In this document: positions 20,286 through 30,365 of the stretch, piece by piece
Position numbering within the stretch: position 1 is the stretch's first letter
Layout of the letters: each line of letters opens with the position of its first letter
Assembly: GCF_000701345.1 (NCBI RefSeq)
Contig: NZ_JNIJ01000010.1
Location: 1 to 64,000, forward strand
Length of the DNA: 64,000 nucleotides
Reading direction: 5' to 3'
Source: Bradyrhizobium sp. URHD0069
GTDB taxonomy: Bacteria; Pseudomonadota; Alphaproteobacteria; Rhizobiales; Xanthobacteraceae
The notes under the pieces: model-generated
Database searches by the model: none
The model's input: only the letters and a program-made list of their open reading frames with translations
What the model was told of the DNA's origin: nothing
Made by a program: the position numbers and the translations under genes

Positions 20286-21422
20286 ATGACGACTTCCAAG
20301 AAGGACACTACATCCAGCCGCCGTCGCTTTCTGAAAGTGGCCGCCGCAGGCGCCGCCGCGACGGTCGCCGCGCCAAGCATTGCGAGCGCGCAGGGCCCGG
20401 TCAGCATGCGCTGGCAGAGCACCTGGCCGGCCAAGGACATTTTCCACGAATACGCGCTGGACTACGCCAAGAAGGTCAACGACATGACCGGCGGCGACCT
20501 CAAGATCGAGGTTCTTCCGGCCGGCGCCGTCGTCCCCGCCTTCGGCCTGCTCGACGCGGTGTCGAAGGGCACGCTCGACGGCGGCCACGGCGTGCTGGTC
20601 TATCACTACGGCAAGCAAAATGCCCTGGCGCTGTGGGGGTCGGGTCCGGGTTATGCGATGGACGCCAACATGCTGCTCGCCTGGCACAAGTACGGTGGCG
20701 GCAAGGAGCTGCTGGCCAAGCTGTATGCGTCGATCGGCGCCAATGTGGTCTCGTTCCCGTATGGACCGATGCCGACCCAGCCGCTCGGCTGGTTCAAGAA
20801 GCCGGTGACCAAGGCTGAGGACCTTCAGGGCGTCAAGTTCAGAACGGTCGGCATCTCGATCGACGTGTTCACCGGCCTCGGCGCCGCCGTCAACGCGCTG
20901 CCGGGCGGCGAGATCGTCTCGGCGATGGACCGCGGCCTCTTGGACGCGGCCGAGTTCAACAACGCGTCGTCGGATCGCATTCTCGGCTTCGCCGACGTTT
21001 CGAAGGTCTGCATGCTGCAGAGCTATCACCAGAACGCCGAGCAGTTCGAGATCATGTTCAACAAGACGAAGTACGATGCTCTGCCTGAAAAAATAAAGGC
21101 GATCATCGCGGTTGCCACCGAAGCCGCGGGTCAGGACATGGCCTGGAAGGCGATCGACCGCTATTCCAAGGATTACGAAGAGCTGCAGACCAAGGACAAG
21201 GTCAAATTCTACAAGACGCCGGACTCGATCCTGCAGAAGCAGCTGGATATCTACGACCAGGTCGTGGCGAAGAAATCGGCGGAAAACCCGCTGTTCAAGG
21301 AAATCGTCGAATCGCAGATGGCCTTCGCCAAACGTGCGACGCAGTGGGAACAGGATACGGTGGTGAACCGCCGCATGGCCTATAACCACTACTTCGGGCC
21401 GAACGCCAAGAAGAAGACCTGA
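20286..21422 (+). CDS. TRAP transporter solute-binding protein (DctP type, Tat-exported)
   Basis: 378 residues with a Tat signal (SSRRRFLKVAAAGAAATVAAP). It shares PTQPLGWFKKPV and GGEIVSAMDRGLLDAAEFNN with the paralogue at 18432-19556. The start at 20286 follows GGGGAG; codons back to 20148 are repeat DNA. It delivers ligand to the DctQM pair downstream. Ligand unknown. Confidence 0.93.
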   Translation: MTTSKKDTTSSRRRFLKVAAAGAAATVAAPSIASAQGPVSMRWQSTWPAKDIFHEYALDYAKKVNDMTGGDLKIEVLPAGAVVPAFGLLDAVSKGTLDGGHGVLVYHYGKQNALALWGSGPGYAMDANMLLAWHKYGGGKELLAKLYASIGANVVSFPYGPMPTQPLGWFKKPVTKAEDLQGVKFRTVGISIDVFTGLGAAVNALPGGEIVSAMDRGLLDAAEFNNASSDRILGFADVSKVCMLQSYHQNAEQFEIMFNKTKYDALPEKIKAIIAVATEAAGQDMAWKAIDRYSKDYEELQTKDKVKFYKTPDSILQKQLDIYDQVVAKKSAENPLFKEIVESQMAFAKRATQWEQDTVVNRRMAYNHYFGPNAKKKT

Positions 21423-21534
21423 CGACCTAATCCTTGGGGTTACCGCATCATCCGGGATGGCAATCCCGGGTGATGCTTTGTATTGTTTTTTCAATACTAC
21501 CCCGACCACCCCTGAATTGGCGGCCGCGACACAC

Positions 21535-22200
21535 ATGACGCAGCGTTTCCTGCATTTCATTGACGGCATCAGCACCTGGACCGGCAAGGCCTCGGCATGG
21601 CTGATCATCGGGCTGATGGCGCTGGTCTGCGCCGAGGTCTTCAAGCGCTACATTCTCAACATGCCGACGGCCTGGATATTCGACGCCTCGAACATGCTGT
21701 ACGGCACCTTGTTCATGATCGGCGGCGCCTACACGCTGGCGCAAAATGCCCATGTCCGCGGCGACTTCCTCTACAGCTCGATGCGGCCGCGCACGCAGGC
21801 CGGGCTCGATCTGGTGCTGTACATCGTTTTCTTCCTGCCCGGCATCGCGGCGCTGGCTTACGCGGGCTGGGACTACGCTGCGCAATCATACAGCATCAAC
21901 GAGCATTCCAATGTGACCGCCGACGGTCCGCCGGTCTACCAATTCAAGTTCATGATCCCCTTGGCGGGTGCGCTGCTGCTGTTGCAGGGCGCGGCGGAAA
22001 TCACCCGCTGCATCGTCTGTCTGAAGACCGGGGTATGGCCAAGCCGCCTGAAGGACGTCAGCGAAATCGATGTCGTCGAGGAGCAGCTGGCACACAGCGA
22101 ACACGTCGATGACGAAACGCGCAGAAAAGCGATCCAGCATGCGCAGAACATAGAAGAAAGCGCGCGTCAGCGCGGCATGGGCGGAGATTTGCAGCGATGA
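21535..22200 (+). CDS. TRAP transporter small permease (DctQ type)
   Basis: About 221 residues with four membrane helices; FLHFIDGISTWTGKASAWLIIGLMALVCAEVFKRYILNMPTAW opens the domain. A long charged tail of about 45 residues (EIDVVEEQLAHSEHVDDETRRK...) extends beyond the last helix. The start is uncertain; 21457 is in frame too. It overlaps the DctM start by ATGA (22197-22200). Confidence 0.9.
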   Translation: MTQRFLHFIDGISTWTGKASAWLIIGLMALVCAEVFKRYILNMPTAWIFDASNMLYGTLFMIGGAYTLAQNAHVRGDFLYSSMRPRTQAGLDLVLYIVFFLPGIAALAYAGWDYAAQSYSINEHSNVTADGPPVYQFKFMIPLAGALLLLQGAAEITRCIVCLKTGVWPSRLKDVSEIDVVEEQLAHSEHVDDETRRKAIQHAQNIEESARQRGMGGDLQR

Positions 22201-24086
22201 GCGATCCGGCACTCGGGCTTTTGATGCTCGGCCTCATCGTGGTTGTGATCATAATGGGCTTCCCGACGGCGTTCACGCTGATGGGACTGGGCATGTTCTT
22301 CGGCTTCTTCGCCTATTATCGCGGCGGCGAGTCCTGGGCCGACAACCACATCTTCGACCTGATGGTCCAGCGCACCTATGGCGCGATGACCAACGACGTC
22401 CTGATCTCGATCCCGCTGTTCGTGCTCATGGGTTACGTCATGGAGCGCGGCGCGCTGGTCGACAAGATGTTCTATTCGATCCAGCTCGCCTTCCGGCGCG
22501 TCCCCGCCTCGCTGGCGGTGGCGACGCTGATCGTCTGCACCTTCTGGGGCATCGCCAGCGGCCTGGTCGGGGCGGTGGTGGTGCTGATGGGCGTCATCGC
22601 CTTCAACCCGATGCTGAAGGCCGGATATGACGTCAAGCTCGCCTCCGGCGTTATCACCGCCGGCGGCACGCTCGGCATCCTGATCCCGCCATCGGTGATG
22701 ATCATCGTCTATGCGGCCGTCGCCGGGCAATCGGTGGTGAAGCTGTATGCGGCGGCGATGTTTCCGGGCTTCTTCCTCGCGTTCCTTTATCTCGTCTACA
22801 TCATCGGCTGGGCGCTGCTGAATCCGAAGATCGCCCCAAAACTCCCCGAGAGCGCAACCCGCGTTCCCGTGCGCCCATGGGTCGCCCAGTTGCAGCAGAC
22901 CTATTCGCACAAGATGTTGCCGGCGCTGTTCGGCGCCGTGCTGGCGCCTGCAAAGGCCATGAACATCACCGTCGACGGTGCCCGCATCGGTTACCCGATG
23001 CTCCTGAAGAATTTCGGCTTCGCGCTGGTGCCGCTGGTGCTGGCATTGGCCACGTTGTGGGCCACCTGGTGGTACGTTGTGATCCACCAGCAGCCGGATA
23101 TCCAGTCGCCGGTCGCGGCCGCAGCCCAACAGCGCATGCAGGATGCGGCCCAGCCGCTCGGCGCCGGCGCCGGGGCGCAGCCGGTGGAAGAAAATCTCGA
23201 GGAGCTCGGCGGCGGGGCCGGCAAATCCACGGCGGCAACGAAGAGCGAGCCGGAAGCGCTGCAGCAGATGGGCAGCGCCGAGCTGCAAAACCAGACCAAG
23301 GCCGCGCCGTCAGAGGCCGGGCCGTCGCCGGAGTTTTATACTTATTTCGCGTTTATCGCCGGCATCTTCGGCCTCGTGCTCTTGTACTACTACTGGACCA
23401 TGGAGGCCGAGCAGTTCGAGGTGCTGCGGCTGCTGATCTCCTCGGTGATGCCGCTCGGCATCCTGACCGTGATCGTGCTGGCCGTGATCCTGCTCGGCAT
23501 CACCACGGCGACTGAATCGGCCGCGGTCGGCGCCGCCGGCGCCTTCCTGCTGGCGTTCCAGGCCCGGACGCTGGACTGGAAACGCACCAAGGAAGCGGTG
23601 TTCCTCACCGCCAAGACCACCTCGATGGTGTGCTGGCTGTTCGTCGGCTCAGCCCTGTTCTCGGCGGTGTTCGCGATCCTCGGCGGTCAGGCGCTTCTGG
23701 AAAGCTGGGTGCTGTCGCTCAACATGACGCCGCTCCAGTTCATGATCCTGTCGCAGGCGATCATCTTCATCCTGGGCTGGCCGCTGGAATGGACCGAGAT
23801 CATCGTGATCTTCGTGCCGATCTTCCTGCCGATGCTGAAGCACTTCAACATCGACCCGGTGCTGTGGGGCGTGATGGTGTTCGTGAACCTGCAGGCCGCG
23901 TTCCTGTCGCCGCCGGTGGCGATGTCGGCGTTCTATCTGAAAGGCGTGGCGCCAAAACACGTCACGCTCAACCAGATTTTCGCGGGCATGATGCCCTACA
24001 TGTTCATCGTCATCGTCTGCATGGTGCTGATGTACATCTGGCCCAGCCTCACGCTGTGGCTGCCGAACTATCTGTACGGGAATTGA
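22197..24086 (+). CDS. TRAP transporter large permease with central insertion
   Basis: 629 residues, about 180 longer than its paralogue at 16354-17703. Normal DctM sequence runs to about residue 220 (ALLNPKIAPKLPES) and resumes near residue 400 (AEQFEVLRLLISSVMPLG). Between them are two extra hydrophobic segments (NFGFALVPLVLALATLWATWWYVV and FYTYFAFIAGIFGLVLLYYYW) separated by an Ala/Gln/Glu/Gly-rich loop of about 95 residues. The reading frame is clean throughout, so this is a real insertion, not a frameshift artefact. Confidence 0.92.
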   Translation: MSDPALGLLMLGLIVVVIIMGFPTAFTLMGLGMFFGFFAYYRGGESWADNHIFDLMVQRTYGAMTNDVLISIPLFVLMGYVMERGALVDKMFYSIQLAFRRVPASLAVATLIVCTFWGIASGLVGAVVVLMGVIAFNPMLKAGYDVKLASGVITAGGTLGILIPPSVMIIVYAAVAGQSVVKLYAAAMFPGFFLAFLYLVYIIGWALLNPKIAPKLPESATRVPVRPWVAQLQQTYSHKMLPALFGAVLAPAKAMNITVDGARIGYPMLLKNFGFALVPLVLALATLWATWWYVVIHQQPDIQSPVAAAAQQRMQDAAQPLGAGAGAQPVEENLEELGGGAGKSTAATKSEPEALQQMGSAELQNQTKAAPSEAGPSPEFYTYFAFIAGIFGLVLLYYYWTMEAEQFEVLRLLISSVMPLGILTVIVLAVILLGITTATESAAVGAAGAFLLAFQARTLDWKRTKEAVFLTAKTTSMVCWLFVGSALFSAVFAILGGQALLESWVLSLNMTPLQFMILSQAIIFILGWPLEWTEIIVIFVPIFLPMLKHFNIDPVLWGVMVFVNLQAAFLSPPVAMSAFYLKGVAPKHVTLNQIFAGMMPYMFIVIVCMVLMYIWPSLTLWLPNYLYGN

Positions 24087-24122
24087 GGCGCGGGGGGCTT
24101 CGTTCGCCTGTCAAATGGCGAA

Positions 24123-24199
24123 TGGTGCCCAGGGGCGGGATCGAACCACCGACACTGCGATTTTCAGTCGCATGCTCTACCAACTGAGCTACCTGGGCA
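24123..24199 (-). tRNA. tRNA-Phe (anticodon GAA)
   Basis: On the minus strand a full cloverleaf can be drawn. The acceptor stem is TGCCCAG/CTGGGCA, the D arm contains GCTCAGTTGGTAGAGC, and the anticodon loop CTGAAAA holds GAA. The T arm contains GGTTCGATCC, and an encoded CCA ends the gene. It sits next to yacG, as in many alphaproteobacteria. Confidence 0.96.
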
Positions 24200-24382
24200 C
24201 TGCCCTAGCCTGAGGCCCGGGAGCGCCGGTTTATAGTCAGGCCGGACGGCCCTGTCCACCACGCTTCGCCTGCGGCTTCGCGTAGCGCAGCCACGCCGCA
24301 GCCGAAGCGTGTCCGGCATAGCTTGAAGGGCGGCGACGGACGAATTGGCCGCGATTCGCGCAAAAAGCACACGGAATCGCGC

Positions 24383-24577
24383 TTACTCCGCGTCTTCGTC
24401 GTCGTCCTTGGCGGCGGGAATCACGTAGGAATTCGACAGCCAGCGGTTCAAATCGACATCCCGGCAGCGCTCGGAACAAAACGGACGAGAAGCCTCGGTG
24501 GCCGGCTTGCCGCAGATCGGGCACCGTTTTGCGGCTGCCTTGCCGGCGCGGGCGGCCTTTTTCGGCTTAGCTGGCAT
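24383..24577 (-). CDS. yacG: DNA gyrase inhibitor YacG
   Basis: 64 residues with the zinc-binding pattern CPICGK and [15 protein letters not shown] (Cys-x2-Cys ... Cys-x3-Cys), the hallmark of YacG. The protein binds gyrase and inhibits supercoiling. The N-terminus is lysine-rich and the C-terminus acidic. Its start overlaps the end of maf by 11 bp, so the two are coupled. Confidence 0.92.
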   Translation of the reverse strand: MPAKPKKAARAGKAAAKRCPICGKPATEASRPFCSERCRDVDLNRWLSNSYVIPAAKDDDEDAE

Positions 24578-25190
24578 TCAACCACCCGAAACGAATCGGG
24601 AAACCCTCCCCACCCAGCAGCCCAGTGGTTTCATAGAGCGGCAGGCCCACGATATTGGTGTAGGAGCCGACCAGCTTGACCACGAACGATCCGGCGATGC
24701 CCTGCACGGCGTAGCCGCCGGCCTTGCCGCGCCATTCGCCGGAGCCGATATAGGTCTGGATGTCGTCCTCGCTTAAGCGCTTGAAGCGCACCCGCGTCTC
24801 GATGAGGCGCTGGCGAAACGCCACCTTCGGCGTCACCAGGCAGATCGCGGTGTAGACGCGGTGGTTGCGCCCCGACAACAGCCGCAGGCATTGCGCGGCT
24901 TCGTCGACCAGATTGGCCTTGGGCAGGATGCGGCGGCCGACCGCCACCACGGTGTCGGCGGCGAGAATGAAGGCGCCGCGCAGTTCGTCGTCGAGCTGCA
25001 CCGATTTGAGCGCGGCGTCGGCCTTGGCACGGGCGAGCCGGTTGGCGCAGGCGCGCGGCAACTCGCCCCGCTTCGGAGTCTCGTCGACGTCGGCGGGACG
25101 CAACGCATCGGGCTCGATGCCGGCCTGATTGAGCAAGGCCAGCCGGCGCGGCGAACCGGAAGCAAGAACGAATTTAGGGCGGCCTAGCAT
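24567..25190 (-). CDS. maf: Maf-like nucleotide pyrophosphatase
   Basis: 207 residues. The N-terminal [17 protein letters not shown] is the Maf signature and [15 protein letters not shown] follows in the middle. Maf proteins hydrolyse non-canonical or methylated nucleoside triphosphates in the cytoplasm and are linked to septum inhibition in Bacillus. It shares an operon with yacG. Confidence 0.92.
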   Translation of the reverse strand: MLGRPKFVLASGSPRRLALLNQAGIEPDALRPADVDETPKRGELPRACANRLARAKADAALKSVQLDDELRGAFILAADTVVAVGRRILPKANLVDEAAQCLRLLSGRNHRVYTAICLVTPKVAFRQRLIETRVRFKRLSEDDIQTYIGSGEWRGKAGGYAVQGIAGSFVVKLVGSYTNIVGLPLYETTGLLGGEGFPIRFGWLNAS

Positions 25191-25458
25191 GCGGGCTTTT
25201 GTCGGGAGGGACCGGAGGGTGAACGCGCGCGGAACCTATCGGAAGGCATTCCTTTGGACAACCACCGTTGTCGTCCCCGCGCAGGCGGGGATCCATAACC
25301 GCAGGCGGCCATGATTGAAAGAAAGCTGCCATGGCCACTGCCTCAAGTCGCAACTTCACGGAGTATGGTTCCCCCCGTTCGCCGGGACGACATCCCGGTT
25401 ATCAGCCGCATCTCCGACTATCGGCCGCATCTCGGTTATCGGTCGCGTCTTTGGTTCA
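25191..25458. repeat. Intergenic region with a dispersed inverted repeat
   Basis: A repeat of the gtcgtccccgcg...gccgggacgac type spans about 25272-25396, including a small CCCCGC/GCGGGG hairpin. No gene is seen. In related genomes a translation initiation factor gene often sits in this neighbourhood; none is present in this gap. Confidence 0.5.
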
Positions 25459-25926
25459 TCAGCCATTCGCCGCGCCGGCTTTCGAAAACCGTTTGCGGAT
25501 GCGCAGCAACAGGCTGTCACAGACCTCGCGATAGGCTTGCAGCTTCTGCTCGCGGTTGCCCTCGGCGCCGGTGGGATCATTCGTCGGCCAGTATTCCACG
25601 TCGGCCGCGTGCGTGCGCGTCAGTTCCAGCGCCTTGTGATGCGCCTCGGGCGACAAGGTGATGATCAGGTCGAAGTTGAGCCCTTCCCAATCGTCCAGCT
25701 CTTCAAACGTGATCGGCTTGTGGCTAGAGATATCCTGACCCAATTCGGCCATCACCGCGACCGCGAACGGATCGAGCTCGGCTTTCCGGACGCCTGCCGA
25801 TTTCACGTAAAGCGCATGCGGAAACATCTGCTGCAGCAGGCTTGCTGCCATCGGCGAACGCACGCTGTTCAGGCCGCATGCGAACAACACGGCCTGCGGA
25901 GTGCGTACGCGCGAAGGCGCCTCCAC
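25459..25926 (-). CDS. Low-molecular-weight protein phosphatase / ArsC-like
   Basis: About 155 residues. The P-loop CGLNSVRS (Cys-x5-Arg) appears near the N-terminus after AVLFA, as in LMW tyrosine phosphatases and thioredoxin-type arsenate reductases. The general acid Asp is likely that in WPTNDPTG. I place the start at the GTG at 25926; the open frame to 26001 runs through repeat DNA. No arsenic resistance genes are nearby, so a phosphatase role is more likely. Confidence 0.78.
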   Translation of the reverse strand: MEAPSRVRTPQAVLFACGLNSVRSPMAASLLQQMFPHALYVKSAGVRKAELDPFAVAVMAELGQDISSHKPITFEELDDWEGLNFDLIITLSPEAHHKALELTRTHAADVEYWPTNDPTGAEGNREQKLQAYREVCDSLLLRIRKRFSKAGAANG

Positions 25927-25950
25927 GCGTTTAAGCTTCTTTGATTTTGG

Positions 25951-26143
25951 GCATGACCTCGAGACAAACGAAATCGTTTGTCCGGGAAAACCGGGGCCCA
26001 CTCGCGGCCCTTCGGGTCCGGGTCATGCGGACGCTCCTGGGCATGACCTTCTCGAAAAACCGGTATCCACTTTTCCGGGTCATACTGAGTCTTTTTTTGC
26101 GCATGACCTGATCCGAAATCCGGTGCTCACTTTTCGGGATCAT
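25951..26143. repeat. Three degenerate copies of a rhizobial palindromic repeat
   Basis: Copies begin gcatgacc at 25951, 26041 and 26101, each with an aaaccggt...ccactttt core and a closing ggtcat or gatcat. Each copy can fold on itself. They fill the gap between UPF0262 and the phosphatase gene. The same core appears in the 60-bp repeats at 28627-28806. Confidence 0.75.
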
Positions 26144-26146
26144 GTG

Positions 26147-26641
26147 CTAGCCCTTCCAATGCAGCACGCAGATCAGCGTGAACAGCCGCCGGGCGGTTTC
26201 GAAATCGACCCGCACCTTGCCCTTCAACCGCTCCTGCAGCGTGCGCGAGCCTTCGTCGTGGATGCCACGGCGGCCCATGTCGATGGCCTCGATCTTGTCC
26301 GGCGTCGCGGTGCGGATCGCCTGATAGTAGCTGTCGCAAATCATGAAATAATCTTTCACGAGTCGCCGGAACGGCGTCAGCGACAACAGATGCGCCACCA
26401 CCGGCGTGCCGTCTTCGCGGCGAATGTCGAACATCAGCCGGTTGCCGGTAATGCCGATGTGCAGGGTGAACGGCCCCTCGCTCGCGCTTTCCGGCGCGAA
26501 CAGATTCTCTTCGATGAGGTCGTAAATGGCGATCGCGCGCTCGTGCTCGATGTCGGGGCCGGAGCGCCCGATCGATTCCTCGTCGAGCGTCACCGCGACG
26601 ATGCGATTTTTGGAATCCTCATCTGGCGGCGGCTTGGTCAT
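26147..26641 (-). CDS. UPF0262 family protein
   Basis: 164 residues. [35 protein letters not shown] is the conserved N-terminal block, and [32 protein letters not shown] the central one. The family has no known function but is regularly found beside hisD in alphaproteobacteria. The start overlaps the hisD stop (ATGA), so it is coupled. Confidence 0.9.
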   Translation of the reverse strand: MTKPPPDEDSKNRIVAVTLDEESIGRSGPDIEHERAIAIYDLIEENLFAPESASEGPFTLHIGITGNRLMFDIRREDGTPVVAHLLSLTPFRRLVKDYFMICDSYYQAIRTATPDKIEAIDMGRRGIHDEGSRTLQERLKGKVRVDFETARRLFTLICVLHWKG

Positions 26642-27933
26642 GACAGATTGAGGCGCAGTCCGACCGAGCGCGCATGGGCGTCGAGACCTTCGGCCTTGCC
26701 CAGCGTCATCGCCGCCGGTCCGAGCGCCCGGAGCTGGTCCGGCCCGCATTTCAGGATCGAGGTTCGCTTCATGAAGTCGAGCACGCCTAGTCCCGACGAG
26801 AACCGCGCCGAACGCGCGGTCGGCAGCACGTGGTTGGAGCCGCCGACATAGTCGCCGATCGCCTCCGGCGTATGGGCCCCGAGAAAGATCGCGCCGGCAT
26901 TGCGGATTTTTTCCGAGAGCGCCTCCGGATCTGCTGTCATGATTTCCAGATGCTCGGCGGCGACGGCGTTTGCCAGCGACGCGGCCTCGTCAAGGTTTTT
27001 CACGAGGATGACCGCGCCAAACTCGCTCCACGAGGCCCGCGCGATATCCGCCCGGGGCAGCGTGCTCAATTGCGATTCCACCGCGCGTTCAACGTCATCG
27101 GCGAGCGCGGCATTGTCGGTGATCAGGATCGACTGCGCATTGACGTCGTGCTCGGCCTGCGCCAGCAGATCGGCAGCGATCCAGCCGGCATTGCCGGTCT
27201 GGTCGGCGATCACAAGCACTTCCGAGGGCCCGGCGATCATATCGATGCCGACCTTGCCGAACACCAGCCGCTTGGCGGCGGCGACATAGGCGTTACCGGG
27301 GCCGACGATTTTTGCGACCGGCGCGATGGTCGCGGTGCCATAGGCCAGCGCCGCCACCGCCTGCGCGCCACCGACGCGGTAGATTTCGGACACGCCTCCG
27401 AGATGCGCCGCCGCCAGCACCAGCGGATTGAGCTTGCCGTCCGGCGACGGCACCACCATCACGACGCGCGCCACGCCCGCGACCATCGCCGGCACCGCAT
27501 TCATCAGCACCGAAGACGGATAGGCGGCGGTGCCGCCGGGAACATATAGGCCGACCGACTCGATCGCGCTCCAGCGCCAGCCCAGTTCGACGCCAAGCGC
27601 ATCGCTGAAGCGATCGTCTTTCGGCAATTGCCGCCGATGGAACACCTCGACCCGGTCGCGGGCGAATTTGAGCGCGTCGATGGTTGCGGCGTCGCAAGCC
27701 TTCACCGCGGCGTCGATTTCCTCCGCGGTCACGCGCAAGCGGGCCGCATCGAGGTCAAGGCGGTCGAACTTGCGCGTCGCCTCGATCAGCGCCGCATCGC
27801 CCCGCGCGGCCACGTCGTCGACAATGGCGCGGGTGGCGCGCTCGATATCGGCCGATACCTCGCGCTTCATCGCGAGAAATTGCGCGAATCGCTGGGTGAA
27901 ATCGGCACTGCTGCTGTCAAGACGAACGGGCAT
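26638..27933 (-). CDS. hisD: Histidinol dehydrogenase
   Basis: 431 residues, the usual length. HisD performs the last two oxidations of histidine synthesis, histidinol to histidine, with NAD and zinc. [46 protein letters not shown] and DLLAQAEHD are typical. Zinc and active-site residues are expected in QAEHD and in AEHLEI. The start at 27933 is chosen because MPVRLDSS matches the usual N-terminus. Confidence 0.96.
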   Translation of the reverse strand: MPVRLDSSSADFTQRFAQFLAMKREVSADIERATRAIVDDVAARGDAALIEATRKFDRLDLDAARLRVTAEEIDAAVKACDAATIDALKFARDRVEVFHRRQLPKDDRFSDALGVELGWRWSAIESVGLYVPGGTAAYPSSVLMNAVPAMVAGVARVVMVVPSPDGKLNPLVLAAAHLGGVSEIYRVGGAQAVAALAYGTATIAPVAKIVGPGNAYVAAAKRLVFGKVGIDMIAGPSEVLVIADQTGNAGWIAADLLAQAEHDVNAQSILITDNAALADDVERAVESQLSTLPRADIARASWSEFGAVILVKNLDEAASLANAVAAEHLEIMTADPEALSEKIRNAGAIFLGAHTPEAIGDYVGGSNHVLPTARSARFSSGLGVLDFMKRTSILKCGPDQLRALGPAAMTLGKAEGLDAHARSVGLRLNLS

Positions 27934-28060
27934 GGTGGCTTTCCGGCGGGGGTCTTTATTTAAAGACCTGCTGCTCAATGGCGCGGCGGCAATTAGCCGT
28001 CAACCCTTTGGTTTGATGGATTAAGTTAAGCGGATCGAATAGGGGCAGAGCTTATCTTCC

Positions 28061-28135
28061 GTCATTCCGGGATGGTCCGCGAGGACCAGACCCGGAATCT
28101 CGAGATTCCGGGTTCGCTGCGCGCCCCGGAATGAC
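28061..28135. repeat. Dispersed gtcattccggg repeat, copy 1
   Basis: Starts gtcattccggg and ends ccccggaatgac, so the ends are inverted repeats, with a central cggaatctcgagattccg palindrome. Related copies lie at 34164-34265 and 34996-35088. Confidence 0.75.
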
Positions 28136-28160
28136 GCTTCTATATTAAGCGCGCACGGCC

Positions 28161-28616
28161 TCACGCGCCTAGCCCCGACGACTCGGCGCCTTCGCCGGGC
28201 TCAGAGGTCCCGAGATCGTCGGTGCCGAGATCGGTCAGCTCGCATTCCAGGCATTCGACGTCGAGCCGCAGCACCGCGCCCTGGCCGAACATCAGGACCG
28301 CGCTGCCGCTCGGCGCTTCCCTGGGATGAAACTCGATGCCAACCAGCTCCAGCGCGGCCTCCGGCGCCTCCAAATCGATGTTGCGCGATTTGCACGCCAA
28401 CACGCGGTCGAAACGAAGCGCCGCGATGAAACGGCGCGGAGCGGTTTCGCCGGCCAGGGTCTGCTCCCAATCCAGCCGGTTCATGCCGATCACCAGCCGC
28501 TTTTCGCCCTGCCGCCAGATGATGTCCGCGGTGTACACGCGGGCATCCTGGACATGCGCGGAAATAACGGCGAGGTCGTCGGCATCGAGCGCGATCAATT
28601 TGAGCTGAGGCGCCAC
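28161..28616 (-). CDS. DUF2948 family protein
   Basis: 151 residues (LKLIALDADDLAVISAHVQDA near the start; AALRFDRVLACKSRNID in the middle). It matches the DUF2948 family, unknown in function and typically located between murA and hisD in alphaproteobacteria, as here. The acidic C-terminal tail is variable. Confidence 0.82.
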   Translation of the reverse strand: MAPQLKLIALDADDLAVISAHVQDARVYTADIIWRQGEKRLVIGMNRLDWEQTLAGETAPRRFIAALRFDRVLACKSRNIDLEAPEAALELVGIEFHPREAPSGSAVLMFGQGAVLRLDVECLECELTDLGTDDLGTSEPGEGAESSGLGA

Positions 28617-28626
28617 CGATCACCCC

Positions 28627-28806
28627 TATAGTTTGCGCGTATTCTATTCGCAAAACCGGTGCCCACTTTTGCGGAATACGCGCCAGTATAATTTGCGCGT
28701 ATTCTATTCGCAAAACCGGTGCCCACTTTTGCGGAATACGCGCCAGTATAATTTGCGCGTATTCTGTTCGCAAAGCCGGTGTCCGCTTTTGCGGAATACG
28801 CGCCAG
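28627..28806. repeat. Three exact-period 60-bp tandem repeats
   Basis: Units start at 28627, 28687 and 28747. Each holds a perfect 10-bp inverted repeat gcgcgtattc/gaatacgcgc around an aaaaccggtgcccactttt core. Units 1 and 2 differ at one base; unit 3 has several changes. They lie between the murA stop and the DUF2948 start. Because 60 is divisible by three, open frames on both strands read a 20-residue repeat; these are not considered genes. Confidence 0.93.
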
Positions 28807-28809
28807 TGT

Positions 28810-30099
28810 TCAACCGCTGATGCGCTCGATAGTAGCGCCGCACGCAGACAATTTGTCTTCGAGCCGCTCGAAGCCACGGTCGAGGTGATAGACGCGGTTG
28901 ACCATGGTCTCGCCTTCGGCGGCGAGCCCCGCGATCACCAGCGACACGGATGCGCGCAGATCGGTCGCCATCACAGGCGCGCCGCGCAGTTTGGCGATGC
29001 CCTCGATGGTGGCGGTCTCGCCGTCGAGGTGAATCCGCGCACCGAACCGCGCCAGTTCCTGCACATGCATGAAGCGATTTTCGAAAATCGTCTCGGTGAT
29101 ACGCGAAGAGCCCTTGGCGCAGGCCATCAGCGCCATCAGCTGCGCCTGCAGATCGGTCGGAAAGCCCGGAAACGGCGCGGTCGAAACCCTCACCGGCTCG
29201 ATACCGGCGCCGTTGCGGGCGACCCGGATGCCCTGGTTGTTGACGGAGATCACCGCGCCGGCCTGCGTCAGCACGTCGAGCGCCGATTGCAAGAGTTCGG
29301 GGCGCGCGCCGGACAGTTGCACGTCGCCCCCGGTCATCGCTACCGCCATCGCATAGGTGCCGGTCTCGATCCGATCCGGCAGCACGGTATGCCGCGCGCC
29401 GTGCAGCTTGGTGACACCTTCGACGACGATGCGGGGCGTGCCCGCGCCGGAAACGCGCGCGCCCATCTTGTTCAGGCAGTCGGCGACATCAAGAATTTCC
29501 GGCTCGCAGGCCGCGTTGGTGATTACCGTGGTGCCCTTGGCCAAGCTCGCCGCCATCAGCGCGACATGGGTGCCGCTCACCGTCACCTTCGCAAAGTCGA
29601 TATTGGCGCCCTTCAGCCCGCCGGGAGCCTTGGCAATCACATAGCCGCCGTCGATCGTGAGTTCCGCGCCGAGTTTCTCCAGCGCCATGATCAAGAGATC
29701 GACCGGCCGCGTCCCGATGGCGCAACCGCCGGGCAGCGAAACCTTGGCCTCATGCATCCGCGCCAACAGCGGCGCGATCACCCAGAAGCTGGCGCGCATC
29801 CGCGACACCAGCTCGTACGGTGCGGTCGTATCGATGATATTGGCCGCCGAAATATGCAGGGTCTGGCCCTGATACTCATGGTCGCCGGGGCGCTTTCCCG
29901 CCGACATGATATCGACGCCGTGATTGCCGAGAATGCGCTGCAGTTGCGCGACGTCGGCAAGCCGCGGCACGTTGTCGAGGATCAACGTCTCCTCGGTCAG
30001 GAGCCCCGCGATCATCAGCGGCAGCGCGGCATTCTTCGCGCCCGAGATCGCAATGGTGCCATTGAGCTTGCTGCCGCCAACGATGCGAATGCGATCCAT
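28810..30099 (-). CDS. murA: UDP-N-acetylglucosamine 1-carboxyvinyltransferase
   Basis: 429 residues. MurA transfers enolpyruvate from PEP to UDP-GlcNAc, the first committed step of peptidoglycan synthesis, in the cytoplasm. [27 protein letters not shown] is the diagnostic N-terminus with the Lys-Asn pair. In the loop where MurA has its catalytic Cys, the sequence [13 protein letters not shown] shows the Cys, so the enzyme should be fosfomycin-sensitive in principle. The start at 30099 fits the family. Confidence 0.96.
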   Translation of the reverse strand: MDRIRIVGGSKLNGTIAISGAKNAALPLMIAGLLTEETLILDNVPRLADVAQLQRILGNHGVDIMSAGKRPGDHEYQGQTLHISAANIIDTTAPYELVSRMRASFWVIAPLLARMHEAKVSLPGGCAIGTRPVDLLIMALEKLGAELTIDGGYVIAKAPGGLKGANIDFAKVTVSGTHVALMAASLAKGTTVITNAACEPEILDVADCLNKMGARVSGAGTPRIVVEGVTKLHGARHTVLPDRIETGTYAMAVAMTGGDVQLSGARPELLQSALDVLTQAGAVISVNNQGIRVARNGAGIEPVRVSTAPFPGFPTDLQAQLMALMACAKGSSRITETIFENRFMHVQELARFGARIHLDGETATIEGIAKLRGAPVMATDLRASVSLVIAGLAAEGETMVNRVYHLDRGFERLEDKLSACGATIERISG

Positions 30100-30365
30100 G
30101 CCGCCCCCAGTTTTTGCATGCCCAAAGTATAGGGCGAACAAGGCCCTGATGGCAAAAGCTTGCAGTTTGCGGCTATTTGATGGGTTTTGGGGCGCTTTTG
30201 CCTAATTGCACGGCTATTCCCGCGGCGGGCGTGCACATCGGGCCATGCGACATCGCCGACATCGCCAATGCTGTTCCCGGGCTGGCTGCATCTCGTTCCA
30301 AATCGTGGTTACATCGCCTTGCTGGAGGCAAGGCGTCGAGCTTCCAGAGATGGATTGCGGTCATT

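Noticed and set aside
20091..21644. Long minus-strand frame of 517 codons
   Set aside because: Antisense of the DctP gene at 20286-21422; composition typical of shadow frames.
28627..28806. Possible CRISPR array
   Set aside because: Units are contiguous 60-bp tandem repeats without spacers and no cas genes are present anywhere in the window.
28595..28843. Open frames on both strands with a 20-residue repeat (GAYSAKVGTGFANRIRANYT and its counterpart)
   Set aside because: They are produced by the 60-bp palindromic DNA repeat, whose length is a multiple of three; there is no ribosome binding site or separate start.
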